Assembly (NCBI GenBank): GCA_025267735.1
Contig: CM046304.1
Location: forward strand, 6,634,001 to 6,698,000
Reading direction: 5' to 3'
Length of the DNA: 64,000 nucleotides
Source of the DNA: Mactra quadrangularis
Taxonomy: Eukaryota; Mollusca; Bivalvia; Venerida; Mactridae
The notes under the pieces: model-generated
What the model was told of the DNA's origin: nothing
The model's database searches: none
Seen by the model: only the letters and a program-made list of their open reading frames with translations
Shown here: positions 12,056 through 23,633 of the stretch, piece after piece
Position numbering within the stretch: position 1 is the first letter of the stretch
Layout of the letters: every line of letters starts with the position of its first letter
Program-made: the position numbers and the translations under genes

Positions 12056-12943
12056 TACAAGACATTTTGTTTATAATAAGACAGGAGCGAGATTACATTT
12101 GTTAGAGTCACCTGTGGATAATACTGGCACAGGGATCATCCTGTATATCTTTTAAGTGTACAATAGTATAGGCGCTTTAATGAATTATGATATTATGTAT
12201 TACTGTCCAACACCAATTGAAATTTTGAAACATCAGTCTCAATTGATTGGTAAATACATGAAACAACATGTATCACGAGTAACCATGAATAACTAGTTTA
12301 GTTTTATGTTTATGACGCTGTTACAAGCAGAATAGGTCGTCGTACACATAATACGCCAGAGAAGAAATAACTTTAGACGTATCGTAGAGTATCCGATGTG
12401 AGGAGAGTCACTCTCTAATTAAACAAATCACAAAGATTTGTAAGGTCAATAATAATTTATTAATTGCACAAAATTTCCAAATTATACAAGTCCACAAAGT
12501 TGTTACAGAGTTAATGATTAAAAATATCTAAATGTCACCAAGTCCATAAAATAATTATAACAGTTAAATAGTAAATATCACAAGGTGTAGATTTCACAAA
12601 GTATCTTACAAGTTCTTCTTCATAATTACATGTTTATATTGTTTATTATATGATCGTTATACATGAAAATAGTTTGCTATATATAAGCAGTCCCTAATCA
12701 TAGTAGGAAATTAACAGATGTTGGCATTAATTAGTATATATATTCAAAACTACAAATATTATGTAATCAAGCGTCTTGATCTCTTTAGTCGACACCTTTA
12801 ACTGTGACCAGACTAGGAAATATATTAAAGATATGTAATTAATGCAAATGTGGCACTTGTCACAGGAAAGATTATCAACTGCCACATGGCTAAAATGCGA
12901 AAACATAAGAAGGAAACAATAATTATGATAAAGATTAACAATG
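12056..12943. other. Non-coding interval inside the inverted-repeat structure
   Basis: AT-rich. No gene or repeat recognised, and no counterpart of it is visible on the right side. Confidence 0.4.
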
Positions 12944-13482
12944 CATCTTCAGGGTGGAGAATCAAAACCAGTTCGTATCATATAAAATGTAAACAAGCAG
13001 ACGCCATTTTGGAAAATTTCAGGTATTTTTTCTAATTTACTCTTTTAATCGTCCACCAATAAAAAAACAAAAATTACCATAACACGCTACTCATTTTTCC
13101 GCTTCTAATGATGTATATAACATACAGATTCAATTAGAATTTCAACAAGTTATCCCGGACATTGGAATCGAAGTGAGCAAGAATTAGGTCATTTTTGACG
13201 GATGCGAACTGGATCAAATTCATGCTTTTGCCTAGTTTATCACAAAAAAGCATTTTTTCTCGTTAAATTTGCCATGTATAACCCACGGAGCAAGTGTGTA
13301 GTCTTGTAGAAAAGTATTAACTCTTCCTGACTTAGTTTTGACATAAAAATAGAATTTTTTGAGAATGATGCGAACCGGTTCAGGTTTATACAATGATACG
13401 AACCGGTTCAGATTTATGGTATTTTGCAATTTTATTTTTATTTGCATACGTTCTTTGTCGATGTGAGTTTCACGGCATTATT
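12944..13482 (+). repeat. Inverted repeat pair 2, left copy, with GAACCGGTTC motifs
   Basis: Reverse-complement match to 20,608-21,134. Shared blocks include AACAAGTTATCCCGGACATT, TAACCCACGG and CATACGTTCTTTGTCGATG. It contains a recurring 15-bp motif, GATRCGAACYGGTTC-like: about 12,966 (inverted), 13,203, 13,368 and 13,391. The last two are the perfect palindrome GAACCGGTTC in 23-bp direct repeats. Confidence 0.85.
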
Positions 13483-15026
13483 TTTCCAAACTTACACAAT
13501 TTTATTTCGTTTTCGTCTCGATTTCAAAACTTTTAACAACAATCTGATTTTTTCGGGAGTTTTAGCTGAAAATGAATTCATATATTACCATATAACTCAT
13601 CGGTTACGTTTATGAAGACATGACTGTGGACATATGCATGGTCAGGTGGAGAAAAGTAAATGCGAATGGAACGTTGACAATTTTATCATCAAAAATAGAG
13701 ATGGTGTTCGGTTAAGTATTAAGTAATTTTCAGCTAAAAATCCCGAATTAGTCAAATCGTTTGCGAAAGTTGTTAAATTGAGACAAAATGACGATCACAA
13801 TTCGCTATTCAAAGTATTGAAAGACTTTCGTACACATTGAAACCTTATAAATACATACTAAAATTACTCCTTATTAGATTCAAGCACGAATCGAAAAGTG
13901 CATGACAAGCTGACGAAATTTTAATTTCACAATAAAAATATTTATGTTTCCTCTTTTCTAAAAATGACTAATAAAACATATATGTAGGTAGGTATGTCGG
14001 CTTTTTTGGAAAATATATCAATTTCGACGTTTGGGGACTGGAGACAGTGGTTACACTTACACAAACACAAAATCTGGTTTATCACTGGGTTAATTTTACT
14101 TAAGACTGTCTGTCTGTATTCATTTTGTAAAACTCAAAATATCCGACGTGAAAAACACTGACCAACAGCACATTTTTACTTGCGCAGTGATTCATTTTGA
14201 AGCTGGAAAACATTAGTCCATGGGACATATTTTGAAACAATGAGTCCCACCCAAAAAAAAACGAATCTGGAGATTTTGGTCGCTAAAGCATGTCCTTCAG
14301 ATAATGCATAATTTTTAAACAATCATTTTTCATTCAATATTATTGTGTAGTCTCAATGACTTGGTGTATTTTATATTAATATTATCACATTCATTTTCAT
14401 TAGTAAATAAGTTTTGTGAATCATTTGTAATGTTAAAACATAATTTCATGATAAATTGCAGACTGAGTCATTATCTGTCATTGTGAAGTATTTATCAATT
14501 TAGCTTGCTTATTTCTAAATGATTACAATTTTTTATTTCTATATACATTAATTAACTTGGATTAATTTGGAATTGTTTTACACACACCAAAGTACAAATT
14601 ATTACGATCGGCCACGTATACAAAATTATTATGGACATAAGTTAAATTTCACGATGCCATTTACTTTTTATAGTCAAGTAAATGGTTTGATCAATTATAT
14701 ACATATTACTAAATCATCATAAAATGATGTGGGTTTAAATTTCTATTAAAATATTAGCCACAAACATTTATAATATACATGTACATGTTCTGTAAAATTC
14801 GTAATATTCGATAGTAACCTTTCATGTCATACTGCAGAACGCTGTATCGCTTGGACGTAGTTTTCAGCTGAGGTTTACTTTAATTTACGGTAATAACGCG
14901 CATTAAAAAAATCTGAGCAAAATCTGAAAAAAATCAGCCGATTTATCCGGCGAAATCGAGATGATCGGCCGGTTTTTTTTCACGGCGAAATCGAATTTGT
15001 TAGGATCGCATAATTTCACTCTTTGT
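13483..15026. other. Non-coding flank of the LTR element
   Basis: AT-rich. No ORF with family resemblance, no RNA gene and no tandem array seen. Confidence 0.4.
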
Positions 15027-15030
15027 GGTG

Positions 15031-15599
15031 TGTGGCGTATTAACAACAAACACTCAGTTTTCTAAATATAAGTTTTGTTTTAAAGTTACAAATAAGTGTT
15101 CAAAGTTACAAAGTTCCAAAATAAGTTTACAAAGTTATAACAGTTCAATATTAGTGTCCGCACCTCTCCGAGACCAAAAACCTAACTTTACTGTCCAGGT
15201 ACCATACAATACTTTTTATCGAAAAAGCTTACATAAGGCGTCTAGACTGTATTGACATCTAGACCGTTTTAACACAATGTTTTATTGTATATTTGTCATG
15301 TATACAAATTAGTCTATTGTACAGATATTGGGTATTTGATTTAATTATGATAAAATGGGGCAAACTTACATAAAAGTGATGACCATGTCACAACAAAATA
15401 GCTTATTATACATTGTAATGAAAGAAATGATGTAATCTAGTAATTAACTAGACTAGACAGCTGGAATTGGTGCGAACACTAACAACAGTCAAAACAAACA
15501 ATTACTATGACTATGAAATATTTACGATTTATATACAATGTTGATATTAGAGGTTAAAATCAAGATTTGATTTTAACTTTGTAATGTCACTACATTACA
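15031..15599 (-). repeat. 3' LTR (569 bp)
   Basis: Direct repeat of 18,777-19,345. On the minus strand it starts TGTAATGTAG and ends CGCCACA. A TATATAAA box corresponds to the one at 19,274-19,281 in the other copy, and AATAAA lies at 15,281-15,286. The difference seen is in the AAAAAGCTTAC block near 15,226 (G in the other LTR). A 76-codon plus-strand ORF in both LTRs is not a gene. Confidence 0.92.
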
Positions 15600-15617
15600 A
15601 CTCCTTCCTTCCTATTC
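15600..15617 (-). other. Polypurine tract
   Basis: Read on the minus strand, GAATAGGAAGGAAGGAGT abuts the 3' LTR start. This is the expected primer for plus-strand DNA synthesis and fixes the element's orientation. Confidence 0.85.
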
Positions 15618-16649
15618 TTTATAAAAAAGTAAACAAAACTCATAAACAATGTCTATTATTGCATATCATTAATTGAAAAATGTTCAAACATAAAAACATG
15701 TCTAAATTGTCATATGTCATGATTTAATTGTTTCTCATTACTCAATAATGACTTATAGAATTTTCGTCTGTCTTTATTAATAACTTAACAATATTCCAAA
15801 TTTTACATCCGTGATAATTAATATATAAATTATTAGGTGTGAAAACAATTTTGTGGAATGCGGATTTAATTAATAGTAAAGTCTGTCAATTAACGTATCG
15901 AAAGAGAAAGTTGACACGTCTCACAAAACATATATATACAGTAAGAAATACGACATAGATACATTCAAGTCAAGCAACACCAGTATAAAGACAATAATAT
16001 AAAGATAAACATAATAAGTATTAATAAGGTAAGAAATTGATAAAATTTTATCATGAATGTGTATACACGGACCATTTAGATTTAGGAAAAAATATTTAGG
16101 AAAAAATATGACATATAAACACTTTCTTTTGAGTTCTGTCTCTTAATTTGTCGATGATACACCATTGTTGTCATCCGTAATTTAACTTTTGACGGTCAGT
16201 GAATAAGTAATAATATAGAACAGTGTTAATAATTATTTAACTCGTCGAATACATTTTCATCACAAAGTGCAACAATATATTAATGTTACTATATAACTAT
16301 ATTTTCTTTCTCACAATTAGTTCAGCATCTATATATTTGAATAATATTTCTTCTTCACGGCCGGCACTTCTGGTAATAAATACGTCACGTTGTTGATATT
16401 ACACGTACATATCGTGGTTGTTTTGTAGACTTGTATTGTAATTATAATGACATTAAGTCTAATATTGATGACATATTGTTACTTCATAGTATCAATGAGA
16501 GGTGTCCAATTTATCGTTGATTGAATAATGTAATGTTGATTGAATAATGTACTGTTCTGCTATTATATTGATGACGTCATTCTTTCGATAATAGAGGTAC
16601 AGTTCTTCGTCGTTGTTTTTATATTTCAAATATTTCTAATTATCTAATC
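15618..16649 (-). other. ~1-kb non-coding region between env stop and polypurine tract
   Basis: Very AT-rich, without an ORF above about 60 codons or any domain recognised on either strand. Long for a 3' untranslated region of this element type; it may be captured host DNA or a decayed reading frame. Confidence 0.5.
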
Positions 16650-18674
16650 TTAGACTGTATTTTCCATATTGAGGGTGAGGGAAGGATAAAGTCTGTCCAT
16701 CACCGAAGCAGTATCCTTGGTTGATTCGTTGTTTGGCAAAAGTTCAACTTTGAAATTCTTCACGTTTTCATCAATATCAGACATTCTGACTTCTTGAAGC
16801 AAAGGAAGCGCCTTGATATTTGTTGCCTGCTTGTTTTTTATGACAGAAGCATTGTTACTAAAAAACTTAAATTTAATGAAAAAAACCACCACTATAAGTA
16901 CAGCGAGGATTCCTAACGCAATTAATATGTAATACCAAACTGGCCAGTTAGACGAAGTATCAGACATGTTTATTGACTTTAGGTATGCAATTTGATCGAT
17001 TAATTGTGACATAGGTATTTGTTTGACATTTTCTAATTTTTGCGGGAGCTTAACAAGGTTTTGCGAGCCCATTGATTCATGGAGGGGTTTCCACAAGGTC
17101 GTTTTAGTAAGGTTCGGAAACATGGATAGGTCATTACTATCATTCATGGTCTTAGATGATGATTTTGAGAACCATGCAGTTAGGGTTAGGTATTCATTAT
17201 AAGCCCGACAGTTCATTTCAAGTTTGATAAAACCAATAGGTGGTTTAATTATGACTTGAGATTTTTGTTGATCAGTATGGTAACAGAGAACAACAAAACG
17301 AATAGGCGAGTAAGTGGTGACAACCCAATGGCCTTTGTATAAATATTGAGCTAAGGGTAGTTTGGGAGAGGGTGTTACCATGGTATGACAGTATGAAGCT
17401 ATTTTATCATCATTTTTTAAATATAAAGCTATAGAGCAACGCTGAGATAAGGAAACCTGGTACATGGGAGACTTAATTTCGCAAAATTTTTGCTGAGGTT
17501 TACTACATTCTTGCAGTTCCTCCGGCGACAAGACGGCAAATTTAGTTCGTTCAGTATTAACCATGATTGCGGAAGTATCAATATCATATTTTGCGGTCAT
17601 TGTAAATTTTGGTTTGTCCGACATTATACTTGAATTTGAATAAGGAACGTCCAAATTATGGATTTTTAGAACATCAAGCTTTCCATTTAAATCTAAAAGG
17701 GGTATATGAATCAAAATAGCAATCTCGTGATTATACATATAAACATCACAGTGTAAAATTTTGTAAAACGACCAAAGTTCCGTCTTGATATCGGCTGGGA
17801 GAGTGTATGTAGCTGGCACCTGATTTAAAATTTCGGTCAAAAGAGATTGTAAATTTGTAGGGGTAATCAAGCTTGGTGATAATTTAGATAATGAAAGCAT
17901 GTTTAGCTGACGCTCAAAGTGTTCTAAATAAAATTGTGCATGTCGTGTAAGACCCGTGATTTCATCAACAATTAATTGTAAATTATTGTACATGAGTGTG
18001 TATTGTTGTAAATCGTCAATGCGACGGTCAATTTTTCCGACCATGTGATTAAGTTTAACATTAACGTCGCCCAAGGCGGTAATTATGCTATTTATAGCCT
18101 GGCGATTTTGCGAGATATCGTGACGTGTGACATTTAGAATCGATAAATTTGATTCTAAAACATGAAGTATTGATTTTTGCGTGTTTGCTAACTTTGTGAC
18201 ACTATGTTGTAACGCTGAAACATCAGAGTCCGAGGCTGTTCCAAATACAAATTTAAAGAACCCAGCCAGAGGTAACAAGGATCGTTTTTGTTTTATGTGT
18301 AATGGTGAATATCCAAGATAGCTTTCTAATATCTGTTGATGAGTGGCCTTTAAATATTGTATTTCATTCTTTAAATGCCTCAGTGAGTCTCTAAATATTA
18401 CATTTGTGCTGTCATGTTTCTGAGGATGGCTAGACTGTGCGTTGTCGGGTACATTATAGACCTGAAGCATATTATTTGATATATTTTCAGCAGTATGAAT
18501 ATCGGATTCTAGCTTATTAAGGGCTGTTCTAAACAAGGAAACATCCATAACTAAAGCGATTTTCCACTGAGATTTAGTGGTGGTGACCTCATTTACTTTT
18601 TCAAAAATTACATTCTGATATACTTCTAAAGAATTAACAAAACCAAGCAGACATAACAAAATAACAAGACACAT
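16650..18674 (-). CDS. env: F-type (baculovirus F / errantivirus-like) envelope glycoprotein, 674 aa
   Basis: Predicted class I membrane-fusion glycoprotein of a retrovirus-like element. The ATG at 18,672-18,674 leads into a signal peptide (about 1-15). A furin-like site KQKR (128-131) is followed by a hydrophobic segment SLLPLAGFFKFVFGTAS (132-148), as in the fusion-peptide region of baculovirus F and errantivirus Env. Heptad-rich helices follow (about 150-265), then a Cys-bearing ectodomain with several N-x-S/T sites (for example 176, 181, 347). One transmembrane helix (about 577-602) and a ~70-residue cytoplasmic tail close the protein. No stop or frameshift is present. P4 of the cleavage site is Lys, weaker than the Arg consensus. 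It is the only gene in its LTR element. It could be a live envelope or a recent candidate for host use. Confidence 0.85.
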   Translation of the reverse strand: MCLVILLCLLGFVNSLEVYQNVIFEKVNEVTTTKSQWKIALVMDVSLFRTALNKLESDIHTAENISNNMLQVYNVPDNAQSSHPQKHDSTNVIFRDSLRHLKNEIQYLKATHQQILESYLGYSPLHIKQKRSLLPLAGFFKFVFGTASDSDVSALQHSVTKLANTQKSILHVLESNLSILNVTRHDISQNRQAINSIITALGDVNVKLNHMVGKIDRRIDDLQQYTLMYNNLQLIVDEITGLTRHAQFYLEHFERQLNMLSLSKLSPSLITPTNLQSLLTEILNQVPATYTLPADIKTELWSFYKILHCDVYMYNHEIAILIHIPLLDLNGKLDVLKIHNLDVPYSNSSIMSDKPKFTMTAKYDIDTSAIMVNTERTKFAVLSPEELQECSKPQQKFCEIKSPMYQVSLSQRCSIALYLKNDDKIASYCHTMVTPSPKLPLAQYLYKGHWVVTTYSPIRFVVLCYHTDQQKSQVIIKPPIGFIKLEMNCRAYNEYLTLTAWFSKSSSKTMNDSNDLSMFPNLTKTTLWKPLHESMGSQNLVKLPQKLENVKQIPMSQLIDQIAYLKSINMSDTSSNWPVWYYILIALGILAVLIVVVFFIKFKFFSNNASVIKNKQATNIKALPLLQEVRMSDIDENVKNFKVELLPNNESTKDTASVMDRLYPSLTLNMENTV

Positions 18675-18776
18675 GATTGGTGTCTTTTGTTTCTATCGTG
18701 ATCAGTATAATGTAGTCTTCCTTTATGTCCACGACAACTTCAGAGTCCTTTTTTGTCACGGCACCATGAAAAGCCT
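18675..18776 (-). other. 5' leader with candidate primer-binding site
   Basis: Ten nt inside the 5' LTR, the minus strand reads TGGTGCCGTGAC (18,755-18,766), a TGG-initial sequence suited to pairing with a tRNA CCA end; the tRNA was not identified. Only 102 nt separate LTR and env ATG. If this copy came from a spliced env RNA, the exon junction should lie here; its position cannot be fixed from one copy. Confidence 0.6.
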
Positions 18777-19345
18777 TGTGGCGTATTAACAACAAACACT
18801 CAGTTTTCTAAATATAAGTTTTGTTTTAAAGTTACAAATAAGTGTTCAAAGTTACAAAGTTCCAAAATAAGTTTACAAAGTTATAACAGTTCAATATTAG
18901 TGTCCGCACCTCTCCGAGACCAAAAACCTAACTTTACTGTCCAGGTACCATACAATACTTTTTATCGAAAAGGCTTACATAAGGCGTCTAGACTGTATTG
19001 ACATCTAGACCGTTTTAACACAATGTTTTATTGTATATTTGTCATGTATACAAATTAGTCTATTGTACAGATATTGGGTATTTGATTTAATTATGATAAA
19101 ATGGGGCAAACTTACATAAAAGTGATGACCATGTCACAACAAAATAGCTTATTATACATTGTAATGAAAGAAATGATGTAATCTAGTAATTAACTAGACT
19201 AGACAGCTGGAATTGGTGCGAACACTAACAACAGTCAAAACAAACAATTACTATGACTATGAAATATTTACGATTTATATACAATGTTGATATTAGAGGT
19301 TAAAATCAAGATTTGATTTTAACTTTGTAATGTCACTACATTACA
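18777..19345 (-). repeat. 5' LTR (569 bp), promoter end of the element
   Basis: Matches 15,031-15,599 with one visible substitution. In minus orientation a TATATAAA box at 19,274-19,281 sits ~65 nt from the LTR start, and an AATAAA lies near 19,027-19,032, giving a normal U3-R-U5 order. Confidence 0.92.
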
Positions 19346-19349
19346 GGTG

Positions 19350-20607
19350 AAACAGGCTTAAAGTTACGGTGCAACGGCCCATAATCATACTATCAATTAT
19401 CAATAAATATGAATTCATTCACTTACAACCGACCACACAGCTCTCAAATCAATAAAAAAGACATCGTCCATCATTATACATGCATAATTAAGGTCAGCGG
19501 TTATCATCAAAGAAGTTGATATACATTAACAATAAGTTCGAAGGGAAACAGAGCCGACTCACATTAAATTGGTTTTAATGACGTTATTATTAGAGCTTTG
19601 TTCTTACTCGGATAAAAAAATTATATGCCCGTAAATATTACGATATTTTATGGATATTCATAAATAAAAAAAATGTCAAAATCACGGCAAATTTTACTAA
19701 AACAGTCATTACTCGGTGCTAATTATCACCTAACCTTTTATGTATAAATTAACTGCCAACACGTTATCATTTATCAATCGACGCATGTCCGCGGTTCAAA
19801 GTTTGCGTCTCTAACGCAGGGCGCACGGCAAAATGAATCACTGCTTGAACGCCGGGTCGGAAAAAAGTCGTTGTTAAAAGTCCTACATCCAGATTGGATT
19901 GAAAAAAATCCTGATTTCGGCAATAAAAACTTTTGAGTGGGCGGGTTTTTTGGTCGTCGGTCGAGAAAGGGAAAACGTGTATTTTTAATTTTGGTCCAAA
20001 AATAATTATGGTACAATACTGTTCGACATTTAAATGAACGACATTGCATTCTATAAATAGATGGTGAAGATATCACCCGTATACTACATGTAACCCGCAC
20101 AACCTTCCCAAATTTCGGCGTTTTAGTACGCAACAGAATATAGTGCGGCGCATGAAGACAAAATCTTTGGATTTTTTCGGTTTTGACAAAATCATTGTTA
20201 AAATTTAAAATAAATTATCAATTATAGCTACAGGAATATAAATCCATGTATTCAAAGTACATTTAAACATCGAAAGGTACAGATGCATAGTTAAACTGTG
20301 TATTCTACTTTCGATTTCAAATGTCTGTGTAAAGAATGACAGATGTAAACAAGTTACGACGGAGATTTAATTACTGGTTAAAAAGTTTCATTTAATGAGG
20401 AAAGCTGGTTGGATAGTAAAATTTTATTGAGTAGACACAAAATACATACTCTTATTTGTTGAGTATACTTGTTGGGGGAAATTACTAGAATGTAAACATT
20501 GCCATGTGTTTTTAGGTAAATAAACAGTTTTACCCATGATGCTCGGCGTCTCCGTACAAAGGTCAGTCAGACCGTTTGTGTGCAGACTGACGATTTGTTT
20601 TTAATAT
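19350..20607. other. Non-coding flank of the LTR element
   Basis: No gene supported. A 119-codon minus-strand open frame at 19,774-20,133 lacks any family resemblance. Somewhat less AT-rich at 19,780-20,150. Confidence 0.4.
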
Positions 20608-21134
20608 TAATGCCGTGAAACAGACATCGACAAAGAACGTATGCAAATGAAGTATAAAAGTAAAATATCATAAATCTGAACCGGTTCGTATCATTGTATT
20701 AATCTGAACCGGTTCGCATCATTCTTCAATAATTCTATTTTTATGTCCAAACTATATCAGGAGGAGTTGATACTTTACTACAAGACTCAAACGTGTTCCG
20801 TGGGTTATACATAGCAATCTAAACGCTTTTTTGTGATAAACTAGGCTAAAGTATGAATTTGAACCAGTTCGCATCCGTCAAATGCGATCCAATTTTTGCT
20901 CACTTCGATTCCAATGTCCGGGATAACTTGTTGAAATCCTAATTGAATCTGTAGGTAATATACATCACTAGAAGCGGAAAAATGAGTAGCGTGTTATAGT
21001 AATTTTCGTTTTTTCATTAGTGGACGAATAAAAGAGTAAATTAGAAAAATTACCTGAAATTTTCCAAAATGGCGTCCGTTTGTTTACGTTTTGAGTGATA
21101 CGAACTGGTTTTGATTCTCCAACCTGATCTTGTA
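20608..21134 (-). repeat. Inverted repeat pair 2, right copy
   Basis: Reverse complement of 12,944-13,482, with the same four GAACCGGTTC-type motifs: about 20,684 and 20,706 (perfect palindromes), 20,863 (GAACCAGTTC) and 21,096 (CGAACTGGTT). Small indels and substitutions separate the arms. Confidence 0.85.
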
Positions 21135-23633
21135 TAAAACAGCGACATAAAATATGTGATGAAAATCAAGATAAGGAGAAAATGTAAAATTATGTGCAAA
21201 ATAAATATGATAATACTTTAAACAATACATTTAAATGATAATGAAATCCTTACTTAAAATATATGTAATTCATATGAAAATAACAAATTTTGTATGTTAA
21301 AAGTGAGACATAAAATTCACTAAACTTTTAGCGCATAATACACATATGTATGAACCATGAGGATAAAAAAATAAGTGAGAAATCGAAACTGATTTTGAAT
21401 ACATTATTAATATAATTATCTATACTTTTTATGCACATCCATACTTGATGTTTATTATACATTTAAATCCAATGCTAATTTCCTTGAATCACCTTTAACT
21501 TGGTAAATAATTCATAGAGCTTCCAATATATTAGACCGTGTAATCCTTGTAAAAACATATATACATACACATATTTATGGCAAGATTGAAATAGATATTT
21601 TTTGTTATATAGAAATCTAAAAATGGGGAAAGTTTTTATTTCTTAAAAAATGACAAAAAGATGAAAAAGGGTTCTCTGTTGCTCTAATTGTTGTTTGGAT
21701 TTAGAATTCTCCATTTTTGTTTATGAATTTGTGTTTTTACTTTATATAAAGCTATCATTTCTTCTATTGTTTAAAAGTTATTTTTTGTGTTTTAAGTTCT
21801 TTTGTTTTGCAGTTCTACAAGCAACTGTATGAGTTACATTCGGGCAGCAGACTCGATAAACTTAGGTCCCTTCGTGATGACTTACCTTTTTTCTGTTTGT
21901 AACAATTTGACTTTCTTCATTGGCTTTTAATAAATATATTTCTATATGGAAACGAGATATTTACCATTTCTTTGATAAATAAGACGAAGTTTTTGTTTTT
22001 AAAATCGACCCTGAAGTTTGTTTAATTTGTTGAAATCTGCATAATCATAGACACTTACACATGACAAGAAAAATTAAACGCATGATATACACAGACGTTG
22101 CGCTCAATACTGGCGTTAAATGCTGAAAATACCAAGCCCTAGGACTCAAACTATTCAACTACTTTTACAATTTTTATCGCATTTCGATAAATCTTACAGT
22201 CAATTTAAACAATTCATACTTTAGAAAATTATATTATGTAGTATATTTTACATACATATGTCAAAATATTCGAGTGTAAACCCGACTGAACGTCGGAAAA
22301 TATGCCGGTAAGATGTAACAGAAACAAGTAAATTTCGTTATAAAAACCCAGATGTCTGCCGTATGAAGAAACATTTTTACCAGAAAAGCTTACAAAGTTT
22401 GTGTTAATGAACTACCTTATACATAAATAAAGTTTTATCAAAATATAAACATAGCTATACGCAAAATTATCAGAAAATATAATATTATGTTTGTTGAAAA
22501 GGTAAGATTTTAATTTTACAAATTATCTCGTTTACAACTGCGATATATTTGGTACAATAATTAAATTGACATAATGATTTTTTTTAGTATTTTTTTAAAA
22601 TTCATTTCTTTTCTCGTAGATATATTTTAAAATGAAAATAATTAAGCAAATGGAAAGCGGCGTTAGCCAGGTTTAAAAATGTCTAGCCACGATGTAACGC
22701 ATCCACAAAATGCCGAAAATAGACTCGACTCAGATATTTTAAAGATCATTGTTCAAAGAATTAAACAAAATAGTGAAATTTCATATCAATCACCAAAAAG
22801 TTCAAACTAAAACATATAACATAATACAATATCAATATGATATTGGTGAAATAACTTAGAATAATTAACAATTTAAAATTTCTAGCCATAATGTAACGCT
22901 GCCTATTTTAGACGCTTTTAACGTCAATGTTGTTTGACTATTTTTTCTGTTTGGATTATATAACTTAAAAATAATGCATAAATATGTGCAGTTCAAATCG
23001 GCAAAAGATAAGATGGCAAATGAAAAGGCAAACAAAGACTAAAACAAATAAAAAATGCAATTAAAATATTGCCAAACACGAAAACTAGCATGAAGGTAGG
23101 AGGACACCTTAATTTACATTGATATTTATTAAAGGTATTACTATGATATTGAACGCTGACTATGGCGTATTAATACAAAATATTTTTATAAAACGTTACT
23201 TTTGACGTTACGCAAATTGACACCAGTATTGGACGCAACGTCACATTTTCGTCTGTCGCAAGATCCCCCCCCCCACAAATTTAACTCTAGTCCGATTTTA
23301 TTCGGTATTAAGGGACAGGTTGAAAGAGTCTAATCATAACCTCGACGATAGGTATTTTAACAAGTAAATACTACTGTAGAATTCAGCACTAACTATCGTA
23401 TGTCAAGTAAATATACATGGTATAGTTGGAAAAAATAAAAAAAGTATTGCTTCTCAATTCAAGTCATGTAATGTAGACTTGGTCTATTGTGATAAAGCAG
23501 TAATCGACAGGTTGGATTAATAAGCTGTGTTACCTTTTCGTAGGAATGCTCCAAAGTCTAAAATACAAAAGTGCGGTCATAGCTCACCAGATAAAATCGG
23601 ACTATACAATATAAACAAAAAATGTTTACTAAC
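21135..23633. other. AT-rich interval with one exon-like sequence
   Basis: On the plus strand, a strong polypyrimidine tract and TTTTGCAG end at about 21,810, followed by an open stretch reading FYKQLYELHSGSRLDKLRSL up to a TAA near 21,900. It may be a terminal exon or a remnant; no partner exon was found. The rest shows nothing recognisable. Confidence 0.3.

Larger units (their letters stand above)
15027..19349 (-). mobile_element. Envelope-only LTR retroelement, with 4-bp target duplication
   Basis: Element body 15,031-19,345, flanked by GGTG at 15,027-15,030 and 19,346-19,349. Two 569-bp LTRs (TG...CA) show one visible difference. In minus orientation the order is 5' LTR, candidate PBS, 102-nt leader, intact env, ~1 kb non-coding, polypurine tract, 3' LTR. 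No gag, protease, RT, RNase H or integrase can be found in the 3.2-kb interior. Near-identical LTRs and intact flanks point to very recent integration, with gag-pol functions presumably supplied in trans. TSD length fits Ty3/gypsy (errantivirus-like) or BEL/Pao; the superfamily cannot be settled without pol. Confidence 0.9.

Noticed and set aside
15031..15255. Plus-strand 76-codon ORF present in both LTRs
   Set aside because: It is simply open LTR sequence, antisense to the element, without family resemblance; its duplication follows from the LTRs.
19774..20133. 119-codon minus-strand ORF
   Set aside because: Low-complexity basic translation in AT-rich DNA, no motif, no promoter or splice context.
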